The notes beneath the pieces were generated by a model. That model saw only the letters and a program-made list of their open reading frames with translations. It searched no databases and was not told the origin of the DNA. From assembly GCF_021513155.1 (NCBI RefSeq), contig NZ_CP090983.1, forward strand, positions 1 to 64,000: a DNA stretch of 64,000 bases, given 5' to 3'. Of this stretch, positions 47,306 to 56,615 are shown in pieces (within the stretch, counting starts at the first letter, position 1; the number at the start of each line of letters is the position of its first letter). This DNA is from Jeotgalibaca sp. MA1X17-3. GTDB lineage: Bacteria; Bacillota; Bacilli; Lactobacillales; Aerococcaceae. The position numbers were made by a program, and so were the translations under genes.

Positions 47306-48229
47306 ATGAGTAAAACGAACTCAGTAGGAAAAAAGGTTAGCATGAAAGATTCTAAAAAATGGAAATATTCATCAAAAGGTGAGAAAGCTTTTGATATTTT
47401 CAATCTAACTTTCTTAATTCTATTTTCTCTAATTTGTTTGATCCCGTTCATCAATATCCTTGCAACTTCTTTTGCAACACCTGGAGAAATCACAACCAGG
47501 ACTTTTATTCTAATACCAAGAACTTTTACAACTGATGCCTATCGTTATATCTTATCAACTCCAACGATTTTTCGCAGTATTGGTATTTCTCTTTTTGTAA
47601 CAGGAATTGGTACATTCATAAGTATGGTCTTAACTTCATTCATGGCATATGCTCTATCTAGACGTTATTTACATGGACGAGGATTCTTTAACTTCTTAGT
47701 CGTTTTCACGATGCTTTTTAGTGGAGGGATGATTCCTACATTCTTAGTTGTTAATAAACTAGGCTTAATTGATTCGGTATGGTCGTTGATTCTACCTGGA
47801 GCTATCAGTGCTTATAATATGATTATCATGCGGAATTTTTTCCAAGGAATTCCGGATAGTCTAGAAGAATCTGCAAAAATGGATGGTTGTACAGACTTCG
47901 GTGTATTCTTTAGAATTATTTTACCGCTTTCTTTACCATCGATTGCAACTATTTCTCTTTTCTACGCAGTTAACTATTGGAACACGTATCAATCAGCTAT
48001 TCTATACATCAACGACTCTGCTAAATGGCCCGTACAAGTACTCTTACGTCAAATCGTATTAGTTTCTAGTGGACTGAATGCAGATGCTTCAGTAGTAGAT
48101 GTAGTCCCTCCAGCACAATCTGTTAAGATGGCAGTTATTGTAATTGCTACTCTTCCGATGCTAATTGCTTATCCTTTTGTACAAAAGTACTTTGTTAAAG
48201 GGGCTATGGTTGGATCTGTTAAAGGTTAA
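47306..48229 (+). CDS. LplC-type sugar ABC transporter permease
   Basis: A 307-residue permease with six helices and the EAA loop DSLEESAKMDGCTDFG. The C-terminal VQKYFVKGAMVGSVKG ending is typical of the LplC/YtcP family. GGAGG is 11 bases before ATG 47306; the open frame reaches back to 47282 but has no other signal. It should form the channel with the LplB-type protein encoded on the opposite strand. It is alone in its transcript and ends at a strong terminator. Confidence 0.91.
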   Translation: MSKTNSVGKKVSMKDSKKWKYSSKGEKAFDIFNLTFLILFSLICLIPFINILATSFATPGEITTRTFILIPRTFTTDAYRYILSTPTIFRSIGISLFVTGIGTFISMVLTSFMAYALSRRYLHGRGFFNFLVVFTMLFSGGMIPTFLVVNKLGLIDSVWSLILPGAISAYNMIIMRNFFQGIPDSLEESAKMDGCTDFGVFFRIILPLSLPSIATISLFYAVNYWNTYQSAILYINDSAKWPVQVLLRQIVLVSSGLNADASVVDVVPPAQSVKMAVIVIATLPMLIAYPFVQKYFVKGAMVGSVKG

Positions 48230-48247
48230 AAAAATCCATCTAAATAA

Positions 48248-48283
48248 AAAGGAGAACCCTTCTGAGGGGTTCTCCTTTTTTTG
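48248..48283. terminator. bidirectional terminator
   Basis: GGAGAACCC pairs with GGGTTCTCC around TTCTGAG, with A and T runs on both sides. It serves the permease gene and the convergent isomerase-like gene. Confidence 0.9.
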
Positions 48284-49126
48284 TTAGACACGAGTATAAA
48301 TTTCTTTGATAAGAGCAACACTTTTTTCTAAATAAGGTTCTGTAGTTGCTTCTAATGATGTATAGATATGTGGCTTTTCATATTTCGCATACTTCATAAT
48401 AGGTTCATAATCCATCCAACCATGTCCTACTGGTACGATCTTCACTTTTCCATCTTCTACAATAAAGTCTTTTATGTGTAAAGCAATAATATCTTTATCC
48501 AATAAGTGGAACGCTTCTTCAATGACTTCTTTTTGGTTTTCATAATTGGATACCGACATTAAATTAGCACAATCTAAAATGATTTTTAAATTAGGAGAAG
48601 AAACTTCATCTATCAATCTCTTTGCTAGAGGCGCTGTATAAACTGGATGATTAATTCCAGATTCTATTGCTACGATTACACCAAAACGTTCTGCTTCAGC
48701 TACCATTTCTTTTACAGAAACAACCGCTCTTTGAAAAGCTTCCTCCGTGAAGTTTTCTTCTGTATATCCTTTTCCTACAGAACCTGTTTCAGTAGCAACC
48801 ATGGATGCACCAAAATCTTTTGCCAAATGAATATGTTTTTTAAAGTCTTCAATGGCTGCTTTCCTTACCTCTAAGTCACTTGCCACGATATTCACATAAC
48901 TTCCCAATATAGAAATTTTTATACCTTCTTTATTCAATTGAGATGAAAAATAATTCGCAGTTCCAGGTGTCATTTTTTGAATAGTATGGACACTATCCGG
49001 AAAAGATTTTTTCATAGCAAAGTGAGCATGATTAAAATCATATTTTTTCATTCTCTCTATTAATTCTTCTATTGGTACTTGTCCTAAATCATGCGCACGA
49101 ATTCCTAACTGTAATGGTACTGTCAT
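48284..49126 (-). CDS. sugar phosphate isomerase/epimerase-like TIM-barrel protein
   Basis: A 280-residue protein of the AP-endonuclease-2 / xylose-isomerase-like TIM-barrel family. Metal-binding and strand blocks include VAIESGINHPVY, NLKIILDCANLMS, DIIALHIKDF and TSLEATTEPY. Members isomerise or epimerise sugars. It is the last gene of an operon with the CE12 esterase and a BD-FAE-like esterase, so it should act on a pectin-derived sugar. The exact reaction is not readable from the sequence. Confidence 0.78.
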   Translation of the reverse strand: MTVPLQLGIRAHDLGQVPIEELIERMKKYDFNHAHFAMKKSFPDSVHTIQKMTPGTANYFSSQLNKEGIKISILGSYVNIVASDLEVRKAAIEDFKKHIHLAKDFGASMVATETGSVGKGYTEENFTEEAFQRAVVSVKEMVAEAERFGVIVAIESGINHPVYTAPLAKRLIDEVSSPNLKIILDCANLMSVSNYENQKEVIEEAFHLLDKDIIALHIKDFIVEDGKVKIVPVGHGWMDYEPIMKYAKYEKPHIYTSLEATTEPYLEKSVALIKEIYTRV

Positions 49127-49142
49127 TTTAGTATTTTCCTTT

Positions 49143-49829
49143 CTATTTTATATATTTTTGTAAGCTTGTAGACTGTTCTTTTAATTCTTGTGCAACTAAC
49201 TCTGCAATCATTTTTGCTCCTCTCTCATTAAAATGAGTATTATCCGCTACTCCTTCTGGATAATTTACATTTTTTTCTGGTTCGAGATGTAAAAAAAGCA
49301 ATTGTGAATGCTCTTCTCCTAATTTATTCAGTAAGGAACAAGATTTTGAAAAAATATCAATTCCTTTTATATTCATTTTTTTAGCGAGTTCCAGAGCTGC
49401 TTGTGGATATTCCCCTAAATTGGTTTGATCTACCTGGGATTGTTCAAAAGCTCTTCTCGTAACGGAAGAGAAAATAAACGGTTCTACTTCTTTTTCACGT
49501 GCTGCTTGAACCATCCATTTCAAATTATCTTGATATTCAGAGAATGGTTGCGTGTAACGAGATGAATCCTCCAATTTCTGATCATTATGACCAAACTGTA
49601 TAAATAAGTAATCGCCTCTTTGAAATTTTTTTTCTACTTCAGAAAAAAGACCTTCTTCTAAAAATGATTTTGTGCTTCTTCCATTCATTGCATCATTTTG
49701 AATAGTAATTTCCGAATTAAAATATTCATGAAGATATTCTCCCCATCCTGCTTCCGGCTTTTTTTCAGGAAGTTTTGTTGCTGCTGTAGAATCTCCTACA
49801 ATAAAAATTACTGGCTTTCTTTCATTCAT
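49143..49829 (-). CDS. rhamnogalacturonan acetylesterase (CE12, SGNH fold)
   Basis: A 228-residue SGNH hydrolase. Block I is FIVGDSTAATK with the nucleophile serine, block II is NDAMNGRSTKSF, block III is IQFGHNDQK and block V is VADNTHFNERGA with the Asp-His pair. This matches Bacillus RhgT/YesY. There is no signal peptide, so it deacetylates imported oligomers. AAAGGAG sets ATG 49829, overlapping the upstream esterase gene by 8 bases. Confidence 0.9.
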   Translation of the reverse strand: MNERKPVIFIVGDSTAATKLPEKKPEAGWGEYLHEYFNSEITIQNDAMNGRSTKSFLEEGLFSEVEKKFQRGDYLFIQFGHNDQKLEDSSRYTQPFSEYQDNLKWMVQAAREKEVEPFIFSSVTRRAFEQSQVDQTNLGEYPQAALELAKKMNIKGIDIFSKSCSLLNKLGEEHSQLLFLHLEPEKNVNYPEGVADNTHFNERGAKMIAELVAQELKEQSTSLQKYIK

Positions 49830-50589
49830 ATTCAAACTCCTTTCCTATTATTTTTTCTAGCCATTTTTTTAATAATATCGTCCATTGAGCCACTATCGGT
49901 ACTTCTCTCGCCAACCCTAACCCATGTCTTCCTTCTGGAAAAACATGGAATTCGAAAGGAATATTTTGTTTACTTAATTGCTGAGCAAAAAGCAATGAGT
50001 TTTCTACAGAAACACTTTTGTCATTTGCAGTATGCCAAAGAAAAACAGGTGGAGTTTCAAGAGAAACCCATTGATCAGGAGAATATTTTAGTCTATCTTG
50101 ATCACTTGATAATTCACCTAATACTTTCGTTTGAGAACCTTCATGAGTAAATGGTTTTTCTAAAGTAACAACCGGATAACCTAGTATTAGAAAATCCGGC
50201 TTCCTTTTATTTTTTGTACTTGCTAATGCAGCTAAATGACCTCCTGCAGAAAATCCAATCATCCCTATTTGATCTATTTCTAAACCCATTAAATGAAATT
50301 GATCCTTTAAAGAGTTCATACAGTCGTTTAATTGATCAAGTAGAAGTTGTAAACAAACTGGTTGCAATTGATAATAAAAGACCGCTGCCTGTATGCCTTG
50401 AGTATTTAACCACTTCGCTATCCCTTCTCCTTCATGATTTGCTAAGTGATTATAACCTCCTCCAGGTATTACAAGTACAAGGGGACATTTTTCTTTACTA
50501 TTAACAGAAACCGGGTACATTTCTATGAAACTTTTGCTCGGTACTCTTTTATTTTTTATCGTTTCTCCATACTTAAAAAAGTCTATCAA
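49822..50589 (-). CDS. alpha/beta hydrolase, BD-FAE-like acetyl esterase
   Basis: A 255-residue esterase with oxyanion block VIPGGGYNHLANHEG, nucleophile elbow IGFSAGGHLAAL, acid in LWHTANDKSV and histidine in FPEGRHGLGLA. This is the pattern of BD-FAE and xylan/pectin acetyl esterases. The best start is TTG at 50589 after AAGGGGG; in-frame ATGs up to 50652 lack a ribosome binding site. It is the first gene of the operon with CE12 and the isomerase-like gene. Confidence 0.82.
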   Translation of the reverse strand: MIDFFKYGETIKNKRVPSKSFIEMYPVSVNSKEKCPLVLVIPGGGYNHLANHEGEGIAKWLNTQGIQAAVFYYQLQPVCLQLLLDQLNDCMNSLKDQFHLMGLEIDQIGMIGFSAGGHLAALASTKNKRKPDFLILGYPVVTLEKPFTHEGSQTKVLGELSSDQDRLKYSPDQWVSLETPPVFLWHTANDKSVSVENSLLFAQQLSKQNIPFEFHVFPEGRHGLGLAREVPIVAQWTILLKKWLEKIIGKEFEYE

Positions 50590-50836
50590 ATATACCCCCT
50601 TTTTATACTCTCCTCTAACATAGCGTTTTTTTCCCATTCGGTACATAATCATTAAACAAGTTCTTTTAAAAAAAGTAGTTTTATATCTCTTTGTAATAAT
50701 ATCTACCTATTCATTTCTTATTAGGTTCTAACTACCCGATTATTTGTAGTTGATAATAATCTCTAATCCTATATAATCAAATAAATAGAAGAAATAACAT
50801 AGTTTTAGTTTTCATGAAAAGAAAGAAGGATGGTAA

Positions 50837-51748
50837 TTGGAATATATAGCCATTGACTTTGAAACAGCAAATAACCGTGGAGATAGTATCTGTTCCATCG
50901 GATTGAGTCGTTTTTCAGAGGGGAAAGAAGTCGACCGTTACTATAGTCTCATTAATCCCTTGCAATCTTTTAGTTCTTCTAATATCCGTGTACATGGTAT
51001 TTACCCAGAAGATATACACGATGAGAAACGGTTTGATGAACTGTATCCAGAAATCCGTTCATTTATCAGAGATACACCACTCGTTGCACATTTTGCACAA
51101 TTTGACATGAACTGCCTTCAGAAATCAATCGAAGCTTATCATCTTCCTAAAATGGATAATGAATATTTTTGCACATGCATGATGGCAAAACGCTTGTTAG
51201 ATTTACGTAGCAATAGCCTAGTCAGTGTATTGGACTATTATCAACTATCTATTGAAAATCATCACAATGCAAGTGATGATGCAGTAGCTTGTGGTGAAAT
51301 CGCCAGCAAACTATTGCGGCCCTTTGATTATGAAATAAAAGGCTTCCTTGAAGAACATGACTATCAAATGGGGCAATTGTTTTCACATAAATTTGGCCTA
51401 AAAAAGGGCAAGAAAAAAACGACCTCTACTAAGAAGTCGACCATTCTTACACCAAACTCTCTTGCTATTGATCCTACTCATCCTTTTTATAAAAAACATG
51501 TCAGCTTTACGGGAAGAATGAAAAAAATAAACAGAAATACTGCTGCACAAATGGTTGTGAATGCAGGTGGACATTTTGATTCACAGCTTTCTTATGAAAC
51601 AACTTATCTAGTTGTCTCCGAAAGTGACTGGAAAAAGATTGGAACTCCTTCTGAAAGTCGTAAAATTATGCAAGTCAGAGAATTACAAGGTAGTGGACGC
51701 CCCCTTACGATGTTATCAGAATTAGATTTCTTAAGTCTATTCATTTAA
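50837..51748 (+). CDS. 3'-5' exonuclease with BRCT domain (DnaQ-like)
   Basis: A 303-residue protein. The N-terminal DnaQ-type exonuclease has motif I AIDFETANN, motif II AHFAQFDMNCL and motif III HNASDDAVACGEIA. A lysine-rich linker (KKGKKKTTSTKK) leads to a C-terminal BRCT domain (KHVSFTGRMKK to the end). The architecture is common in Lactobacillales and suggests DNA repair or proofreading. The start is TTG 50837 after GAAGGATGG. It marks the return to general genes after the pectin locus. Confidence 0.88.
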   Translation: MEYIAIDFETANNRGDSICSIGLSRFSEGKEVDRYYSLINPLQSFSSSNIRVHGIYPEDIHDEKRFDELYPEIRSFIRDTPLVAHFAQFDMNCLQKSIEAYHLPKMDNEYFCTCMMAKRLLDLRSNSLVSVLDYYQLSIENHHNASDDAVACGEIASKLLRPFDYEIKGFLEEHDYQMGQLFSHKFGLKKGKKKTTSTKKSTILTPNSLAIDPTHPFYKKHVSFTGRMKKINRNTAAQMVVNAGGHFDSQLSYETTYLVVSESDWKKIGTPSESRKIMQVRELQGSGRPLTMLSELDFLSLFI

Positions 51749-51750
51749 AA

Positions 51751-51785
51751 AAGAGTAAAACTCTTATAGAGAGTTTTACTCTTTT
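51751..51785. terminator. bidirectional terminator
   Basis: AAGAGTAAAACTCT pairs perfectly with AGAGTTTTACTCTT around a 5-base loop with T and A runs on both sides, between the exonuclease gene and uppP. Confidence 0.9.
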
Positions 51786-51826
51786 TATCTATTTATACTT
51801 AAATTTTCAAGCTTCCTGCTCATTGT

Positions 51827-52645
51827 TTAGCTAAAGAAAACAAAATAGACGATTACTAATGCTCCAAGGATAATTCGATACCAACCAAACGGTTTGAAAT
51901 CATTTTTTTGAATATATCCAATTAAGAATTTAATAGCTAAAACGGAAACTAGAAAAGCAACAATCATTCCTACTAAAAGAGTGAGAGCTTCCATACCTGT
52001 GAAGTCGAGTCCAAATTTCATTAACTTCAGGGCACTTGCACCAAACATCACTGGAATAGAAAGGAAAAAAGAATATTCTGCTGCAATAAAACGGGACGTT
52101 CCCATAATGATGGCACCAATAATTGTAGCACCAGAACGAGAAGTACCAGGAATAAGAGCTAAAACTTGAAAAACTCCAATTAGGAATGCCGTTCGATAAG
52201 ACAACTCTTGAAACGTTCGAATGGTCCCTTCTTTTCCTTTATTACGATTCTCAATAACAATAAAGAGAATTCCATATACGATTAACATAATTGCTACAAC
52301 CCAATAATTATAAAAGTGTTCATTTAACCAGTCATCAAGAAGTAACCCTAAAACCGCTGCAGGAAGTACTCCTATGACTACTTTATACCAAATTTCCATG
52401 GTTTCTTTTTTCTCTTCTTTTGTCTTCTTAGGAGAAAATGGATTCAGTTTATGAAAGTAAAGAACGACTACTGCCAAAATTGCACCCAATTGAATCACTA
52501 CAAAAAACATTTCTTTAAAGGCTTCAGTTGCATCCAGTTGGATAAATTCTTCCACTAAAATCATATGTCCGGTACTAGATATTGGCAACCATTCCGTGAT
52601 TCCTTCTACAATTCCTAAAATAATTACTTTTAGTATTTCTATCAT
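51827..52645 (-). CDS. uppP: undecaprenyl-diphosphatase
   Basis: A 272-residue membrane protein with about eight helices and both BacA/UppP signatures: GIVEGITEWLPISSTGH near the N-terminus and IPGTSRSGATI near residue 165. It recycles undecaprenyl diphosphate to the monophosphate carrier for cell wall synthesis, and extra copies give bacitracin resistance. It is monocistronic. Confidence 0.96.
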   Translation of the reverse strand: MIEILKVIILGIVEGITEWLPISSTGHMILVEEFIQLDATEAFKEMFFVVIQLGAILAVVVLYFHKLNPFSPKKTKEEKKETMEIWYKVVIGVLPAAVLGLLLDDWLNEHFYNYWVVAIMLIVYGILFIVIENRNKGKEGTIRTFQELSYRTAFLIGVFQVLALIPGTSRSGATIIGAIIMGTSRFIAAEYSFFLSIPVMFGASALKLMKFGLDFTGMEALTLLVGMIVAFLVSVLAIKFLIGYIQKNDFKPFGWYRIILGALVIVYFVFFS

Positions 52646-52750
52646 TTTTTACTTTCCTCCTTATATCAATAATATTATTGTACTAGACCCTCTATTATTA
52701 AGAAACAATTTATTGGCTTTTTAGTATCTTTTTAATGATTCCAATAAAAA

Positions 52751-52800
52751 CCCTTGAGTAGTCTATACCGAATGCTTTATCCAGTATAGATTACTCAAGG
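52751..52800 (-). terminator. terminator downstream of the DUF4153 gene
   Basis: CCTTGAGTA and TCTATAC pair with GTATAGA and TACTCAAGG; a T-rich tail follows on the minus strand. Confidence 0.85.
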
Positions 52801-52811
52801 AAATATATCCT

Positions 52812-54599
52812 TTATTTTATATCGATAAAGATGTAAAGATCTGCATTTATTTGATCTGAATACTCATCCAGGCTCATGGCTATTATGGTTATTTTTACTA
52901 CGTCATTTTCCTCTACCCAAGTCATATCCTTTTGTGCAACTTCTGACTTCCCTGAAGATTTTTCAAAAGCTTGTTCAAATAGTGGTTGTAAATCAACTAC
53001 GATAAGCTCTTTTTTCTCAGTGTCTAGTAATCGAAGCGTGTAGTATGGTTCAGATAACTCAGTAGTTAACGTATACGTTTTTTCATTAGAATCTGATTGA
53101 ATAAAAATGGGCTCTTTAAACTCATTATCTGATTTATAAATATACTTGCGAACCATATAATCTGTTCCGGTTAAGGGAATTACGTTTCCACTTTCCCACT
53201 CTAAATATACCGATTGGCCAAATTCCCCATTATCTTGTTCTGTTGAATACGTATACGGGAAACCAAATGTCGTTTCCATCTCTTGTCCATAGGGTTCAAA
53301 GGTATCTGGTAGATACGGAACACGATCCAACTCATCCATATCGTATAAAGAAGTAAGACTTTGAGAAATCAAAACTTTATCTGCTATCGGAAGATCTTTT
53401 TTTACGATCACTTGATTATTTTGTAACATCTCATTGTTTTGTAGAGTTTTGTTCAAAATACCCAACTGGCTATTGCGAGCTACTGTAAAAGCATCAATAG
53501 GTGGCATAATCGAGATTCCTGCTAACACCAACAAAGCAATTGCAATAAACCCGTTTTTTGATGGTGACAAGAAACTAAAGACCACTCCTGCCACTGTAGC
53601 AAACACTCCAAATAAAATCACATAATATCTCCCATACGTTATTCCCATTTCTTGAATCTTCAACACGCTAGAGACTGTTTGGAAAAGAACGATTGGAAGC
53701 ATGATTTTAGGAAACACTTTCCGGAAAAATAGGGTCATCTTATTTTCTATATTACAAGAAAGCAAGTAGACGATTATTACAATTAATGCGTACGAAACAA
53801 GCATTGGTTCTAACAGGTTATCCGTCCAAAACTCTCCTCCAATATTCATAACCACGTAGACTAACAAAATAATTGTATAGATAGCTGTTAGCGGAATAAC
53901 AATGTAACTCAATAACACTTCAAAGAAACGCGGTATATCAAAAGGATTTGCTACTGTTTTTATCTCTTCATTTGAGAAAGGCTTTCTTTTCCTATCAAAA
54001 CTTCTAGGTAATAGAGTTAAAAAATACATGGTTGCAAACAATGTCCAAACGATATTTAAAATCTGCCATAAGAAGTTCCAGTCTACTGCAAAAAGCAAAC
54101 GATCCACTGCTGCAATAATTGCGGACACTCCAATAGTGAGAACTCCCGCAAACAATACGGTAATAGCTCCGGCTTTTACTGTAGCTAAGAAGCTTTGATG
54201 AAAGAATACTTTTTGGTTCCGGATGGTAGGAATCCAAATAAAGGCAATCAGTAAAGAAAATAAAATTACAAAGGTGCGGATGGAATAAGCAATTTTTTCA
54301 AAATCCCCACTGGGTAATAGAAAACTGTATCCCAATGCTAAGAGAACAGAGCTTGCTAACAAAATCCAACGATGACTTTCTTTAATAAAAAAACGTTCAT
54401 AGAGATGTTGTGCAACTACAGCTAGTAGAGCACCAACGAAACAAGTATACACAAAGCGTCCATAAGACTCGATATTATTTTCAATTTGAATAGCATTTAT
54501 TACCGCCAAAACAATAAGCCAAATTGCTGTAATCGGAAAACGTCTGAAAGACTGACTGAACCCTACAAAGTTTACTTTTAGTTGATTCCAAAGTTTCAT
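52812..54599 (-). CDS. DUF4153 domain-containing membrane protein
   Basis: A 595-residue protein. About 12 helices fill residues 15-380, with the DUF4153 region around AVDRLLFAVDWNFLWQ. A soluble C-terminal part of about 200 residues follows, which is likely extracytoplasmic (contains YDMDELDRVPYLPDTFEPYG). The family is often seen in Firmicutes and has no known function. It is monocistronic with its own terminator. Confidence 0.8.
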   Translation of the reverse strand: MKLWNQLKVNFVGFSQSFRRFPITAIWLIVLAVINAIQIENNIESYGRFVYTCFVGALLAVVAQHLYERFFIKESHRWILLASSVLLALGYSFLLPSGDFEKIAYSIRTFVILFSLLIAFIWIPTIRNQKVFFHQSFLATVKAGAITVLFAGVLTIGVSAIIAAVDRLLFAVDWNFLWQILNIVWTLFATMYFLTLLPRSFDRKRKPFSNEEIKTVANPFDIPRFFEVLLSYIVIPLTAIYTIILLVYVVMNIGGEFWTDNLLEPMLVSYALIVIIVYLLSCNIENKMTLFFRKVFPKIMLPIVLFQTVSSVLKIQEMGITYGRYYVILFGVFATVAGVVFSFLSPSKNGFIAIALLVLAGISIMPPIDAFTVARNSQLGILNKTLQNNEMLQNNQVIVKKDLPIADKVLISQSLTSLYDMDELDRVPYLPDTFEPYGQEMETTFGFPYTYSTEQDNGEFGQSVYLEWESGNVIPLTGTDYMVRKYIYKSDNEFKEPIFIQSDSNEKTYTLTTELSEPYYTLRLLDTEKKELIVVDLQPLFEQAFEKSSGKSEVAQKDMTWVEENDVVKITIIAMSLDEYSDQINADLYIFIDIK

Positions 54600-55340
54600 T
54601 TTGTCTCCTCCTTTTTTCCCTTCTTACTAATACAAGTATATACTGAATAGGAAGAGATTGCCTGTTTTACTATTTATAAAGAAGATATTTTGTGAATAAA
54701 AAATATCTTCTTTATTTTCCGCTTACTATATATAAGTTAAATAATTAAATCGATAAAAAAACAAATGTTTTGTTTTTCATATGTATGGTTCTTTTGTTTT
54801 ATTTTTAATTTTTATTCCACTATTTTAGTTAAATATCATTTTATTCGTGACACTTATGGGGAACGATGTTATAATTACCTGCAAGTAGATATCTTTTTGT
54901 TAATATTTTTTGTCTATTTTTTTATTAATTTTCAAAAACTAATTTTATTCTACAATTTACAGAATAATGTTTGTTTTATATGAAGAAACCTTTATTATTA
55001 TTGGTATTTATGATGAAATATATATAAACAAACAAAGTTTGTAACTTTATTTGTTTATACCAAAATATGCATCTTCCTATAATTTATAAGAATCATTGAT
55101 TAAAAAGTTCTCTATAGAACAGTTTTCTTTTATAAGTAATCAACAATGTGTTGATTTTAAATTAAAATAAAAGCAATTTTTTTAAAACTATTTTTAATTT
55201 TTTACAGCAAATTACTGGACATTTTATTTATTTGTTATATTATAGTGATAGCTTGAGAATGTTGCTTTTTGCAATCAGTAATGTATCTTCTCTATCTAAC
55301 TCGTATTAAAATATATTTTATATAAAAAGGAGGTTCCCAT
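54600..55340. other. 740-base AT-rich spacer with a long inverted repeat
   Basis: No credible gene is seen; a 72-codon frame at 54765-54983 is Phe/Ile-rich and has no ribosome binding site. At 55023-55039 and 55043-55059 two 17-base arms pair at 16 of 17 positions around TGT; the core is AAACAAACAAAGTT. A smaller AT palindrome lies at about 54757-54778. TATAGT near 55242 could be the -10 element of the downstream AraC gene, leaving an untranslated leader of roughly 90 bases. Confidence 0.6.
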
Positions 55341-56174
55341 ATGTATACTATGTCCAACATAAAAAACTTGTCATTGAAAATTGTTGCAGCAGAACGAAAT
55401 GTTATTACTTCTCATCAACCTACGTCTTTTCAGAAATATCCCTATGTGAAATTAATGTACATCAATAATGGGGAAGCAACTCTCGCGTTGAAAGAGTCAT
55501 CCGAAAAAGTTTCTAAAAACCAAATCTTACTTTTAAACCCAAACGTCGAATATAACTGGGAATTAAAGCCTGATAAACAATTAGAAATTATCGAAGTAGG
55601 AATTCATGGCCTTGAATTTTCTCCAATGGGAGAAACAGAAAATGAATTCACCTTCCATAAGCAAGACGATCCAGATAAAGATACCTCTTTATTTTTGGAA
55701 TTGTTACTAAACGAAGCAGCTACAAAAAAAGCAGGAGCAGATGAAATTATCAAACGCTATATTGAAATCATTTTAATTCAATTACTGCGTAATGAAGAAT
55801 TCTCTATTCGTAATTCCTTGAATAAAAAGAACCACAAAGAAATTCAAACTGTGAAAAACTTTATGAAAGTAAATTATCATAAAAATATCACTTTGGATGA
55901 TTTAGTAGAATTGGTACACATTAATAAATTTTACTTGATTCGTATCTTTAAGCAAGAAGTAGGTATGTCTCCAATTGATTACTTAATTCATGTTCGAATC
56001 GATGAAGCTCAAAAAATGTTGCGCAATACGAATATAGCTATTGCAGATATCGCTCATTTAGTAGGCTTCCAGTCTCCTTCTCATTTTTCTAAAACATTCA
56101 GAGAGTTATCAAATTTAACTCCATCTCAGTATCGTCGTCAAGGCAATATGCCTCCAACACCACCTAAAGATTAA
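55341..56174 (+). CDS. AraC family transcriptional regulator
   Basis: A 277-residue regulator. The N-terminal half is cupin-like (VKLMYINNGEATLAL, ILLLNPNVEYNWEL). The C-terminal AraC double helix-turn-helix has LDDLVELVHINKFYLIRIF and IADIAHLVGFQSPSHFSKTF followed by LTPSQYR. It probably senses a small molecule and activates sugar or stress genes; no target sits beside it. AAGGAGG lies 7 bases before the ATG. It is alone in its transcript behind the AT-rich spacer. Confidence 0.88.
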   Translation: MYTMSNIKNLSLKIVAAERNVITSHQPTSFQKYPYVKLMYINNGEATLALKESSEKVSKNQILLLNPNVEYNWELKPDKQLEIIEVGIHGLEFSPMGETENEFTFHKQDDPDKDTSLFLELLLNEAATKKAGADEIIKRYIEIILIQLLRNEEFSIRNSLNKKNHKEIQTVKNFMKVNYHKNITLDDLVELVHINKFYLIRIFKQEVGMSPIDYLIHVRIDEAQKMLRNTNIAIADIAHLVGFQSPSHFSKTFRELSNLTPSQYRRQGNMPPTPPKD

Positions 56175-56180
56175 TAACGA

Positions 56181-56216
56181 AGAGAGCCAAGACAAAAAGT
56201 CTTGGCTCTCTTTTTT
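56181..56216. terminator. bidirectional terminator
   Basis: AGAGAGCCAAGAC pairs with GTCTTGGCTCTCT and is followed by TTTTT. It overlaps the stop of the convergent DUF488 gene. Confidence 0.9.
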
Positions 56217-56579
56217 ATTTTTTCCTTCTGGCATCCTGTAAATAAGACTGCAGTACCACTGCATTATTATGTACTTCATCTTTAGCAGAATAAATCAGAG
56301 TGACTGTATCTTTTTCTAAAATTTTTAGAAGTTCTTCTACTACTTCGTGAACTTCTTTCTTCTTCAACTCTTTTTGGTACCTCTTCTTGAACTCCGAAAA
56401 ATCTTTTTCTTGATGAAACCATTTTCGGAGCTCCTCTGAAGGAGCAATTTCTTTCAGCCATTGATCAATATGAGCATTTTCCTTTTTTATCCCTCTTGGC
56501 AGAGTCGATCAATTAGAATTCTAACTCCATCCGTTTTTTCGTAGGAATCATATGCTCTTTTCATTTTTAAAGCATGCAT
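56215..56579 (-). pseudogene. DUF488 family protein, frameshift
   Basis: The N-terminal part (KMKRAYDSYEKTDGVRILIDRL) stops after RLCQEG. If one G is added near 56500-56501, the frame reads RLWPRGIKKENAHIDQWLKE and continues through APSEELRKWF and LIYSAKDEVHNNA to a stop at 56215, a full DUF488 protein of about 121 residues. The RLWPRG signature is the family hallmark, which supports a single-base loss or miscall. AAAGGATG precedes the ATG. The family is uncharacterised. Confidence 0.82.
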
Positions 56580-56615
56580 GGTAGATCATCCTTTCTGTAG
56601 CATGTACTCTTATGC

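Noticed and set aside
54765..54983. A 72-codon open frame in the AT-rich spacer
   Set aside because: Phe/Ile/Tyr-rich translation typical of random AT-rich DNA, no ribosome binding site and no recognisable domain.
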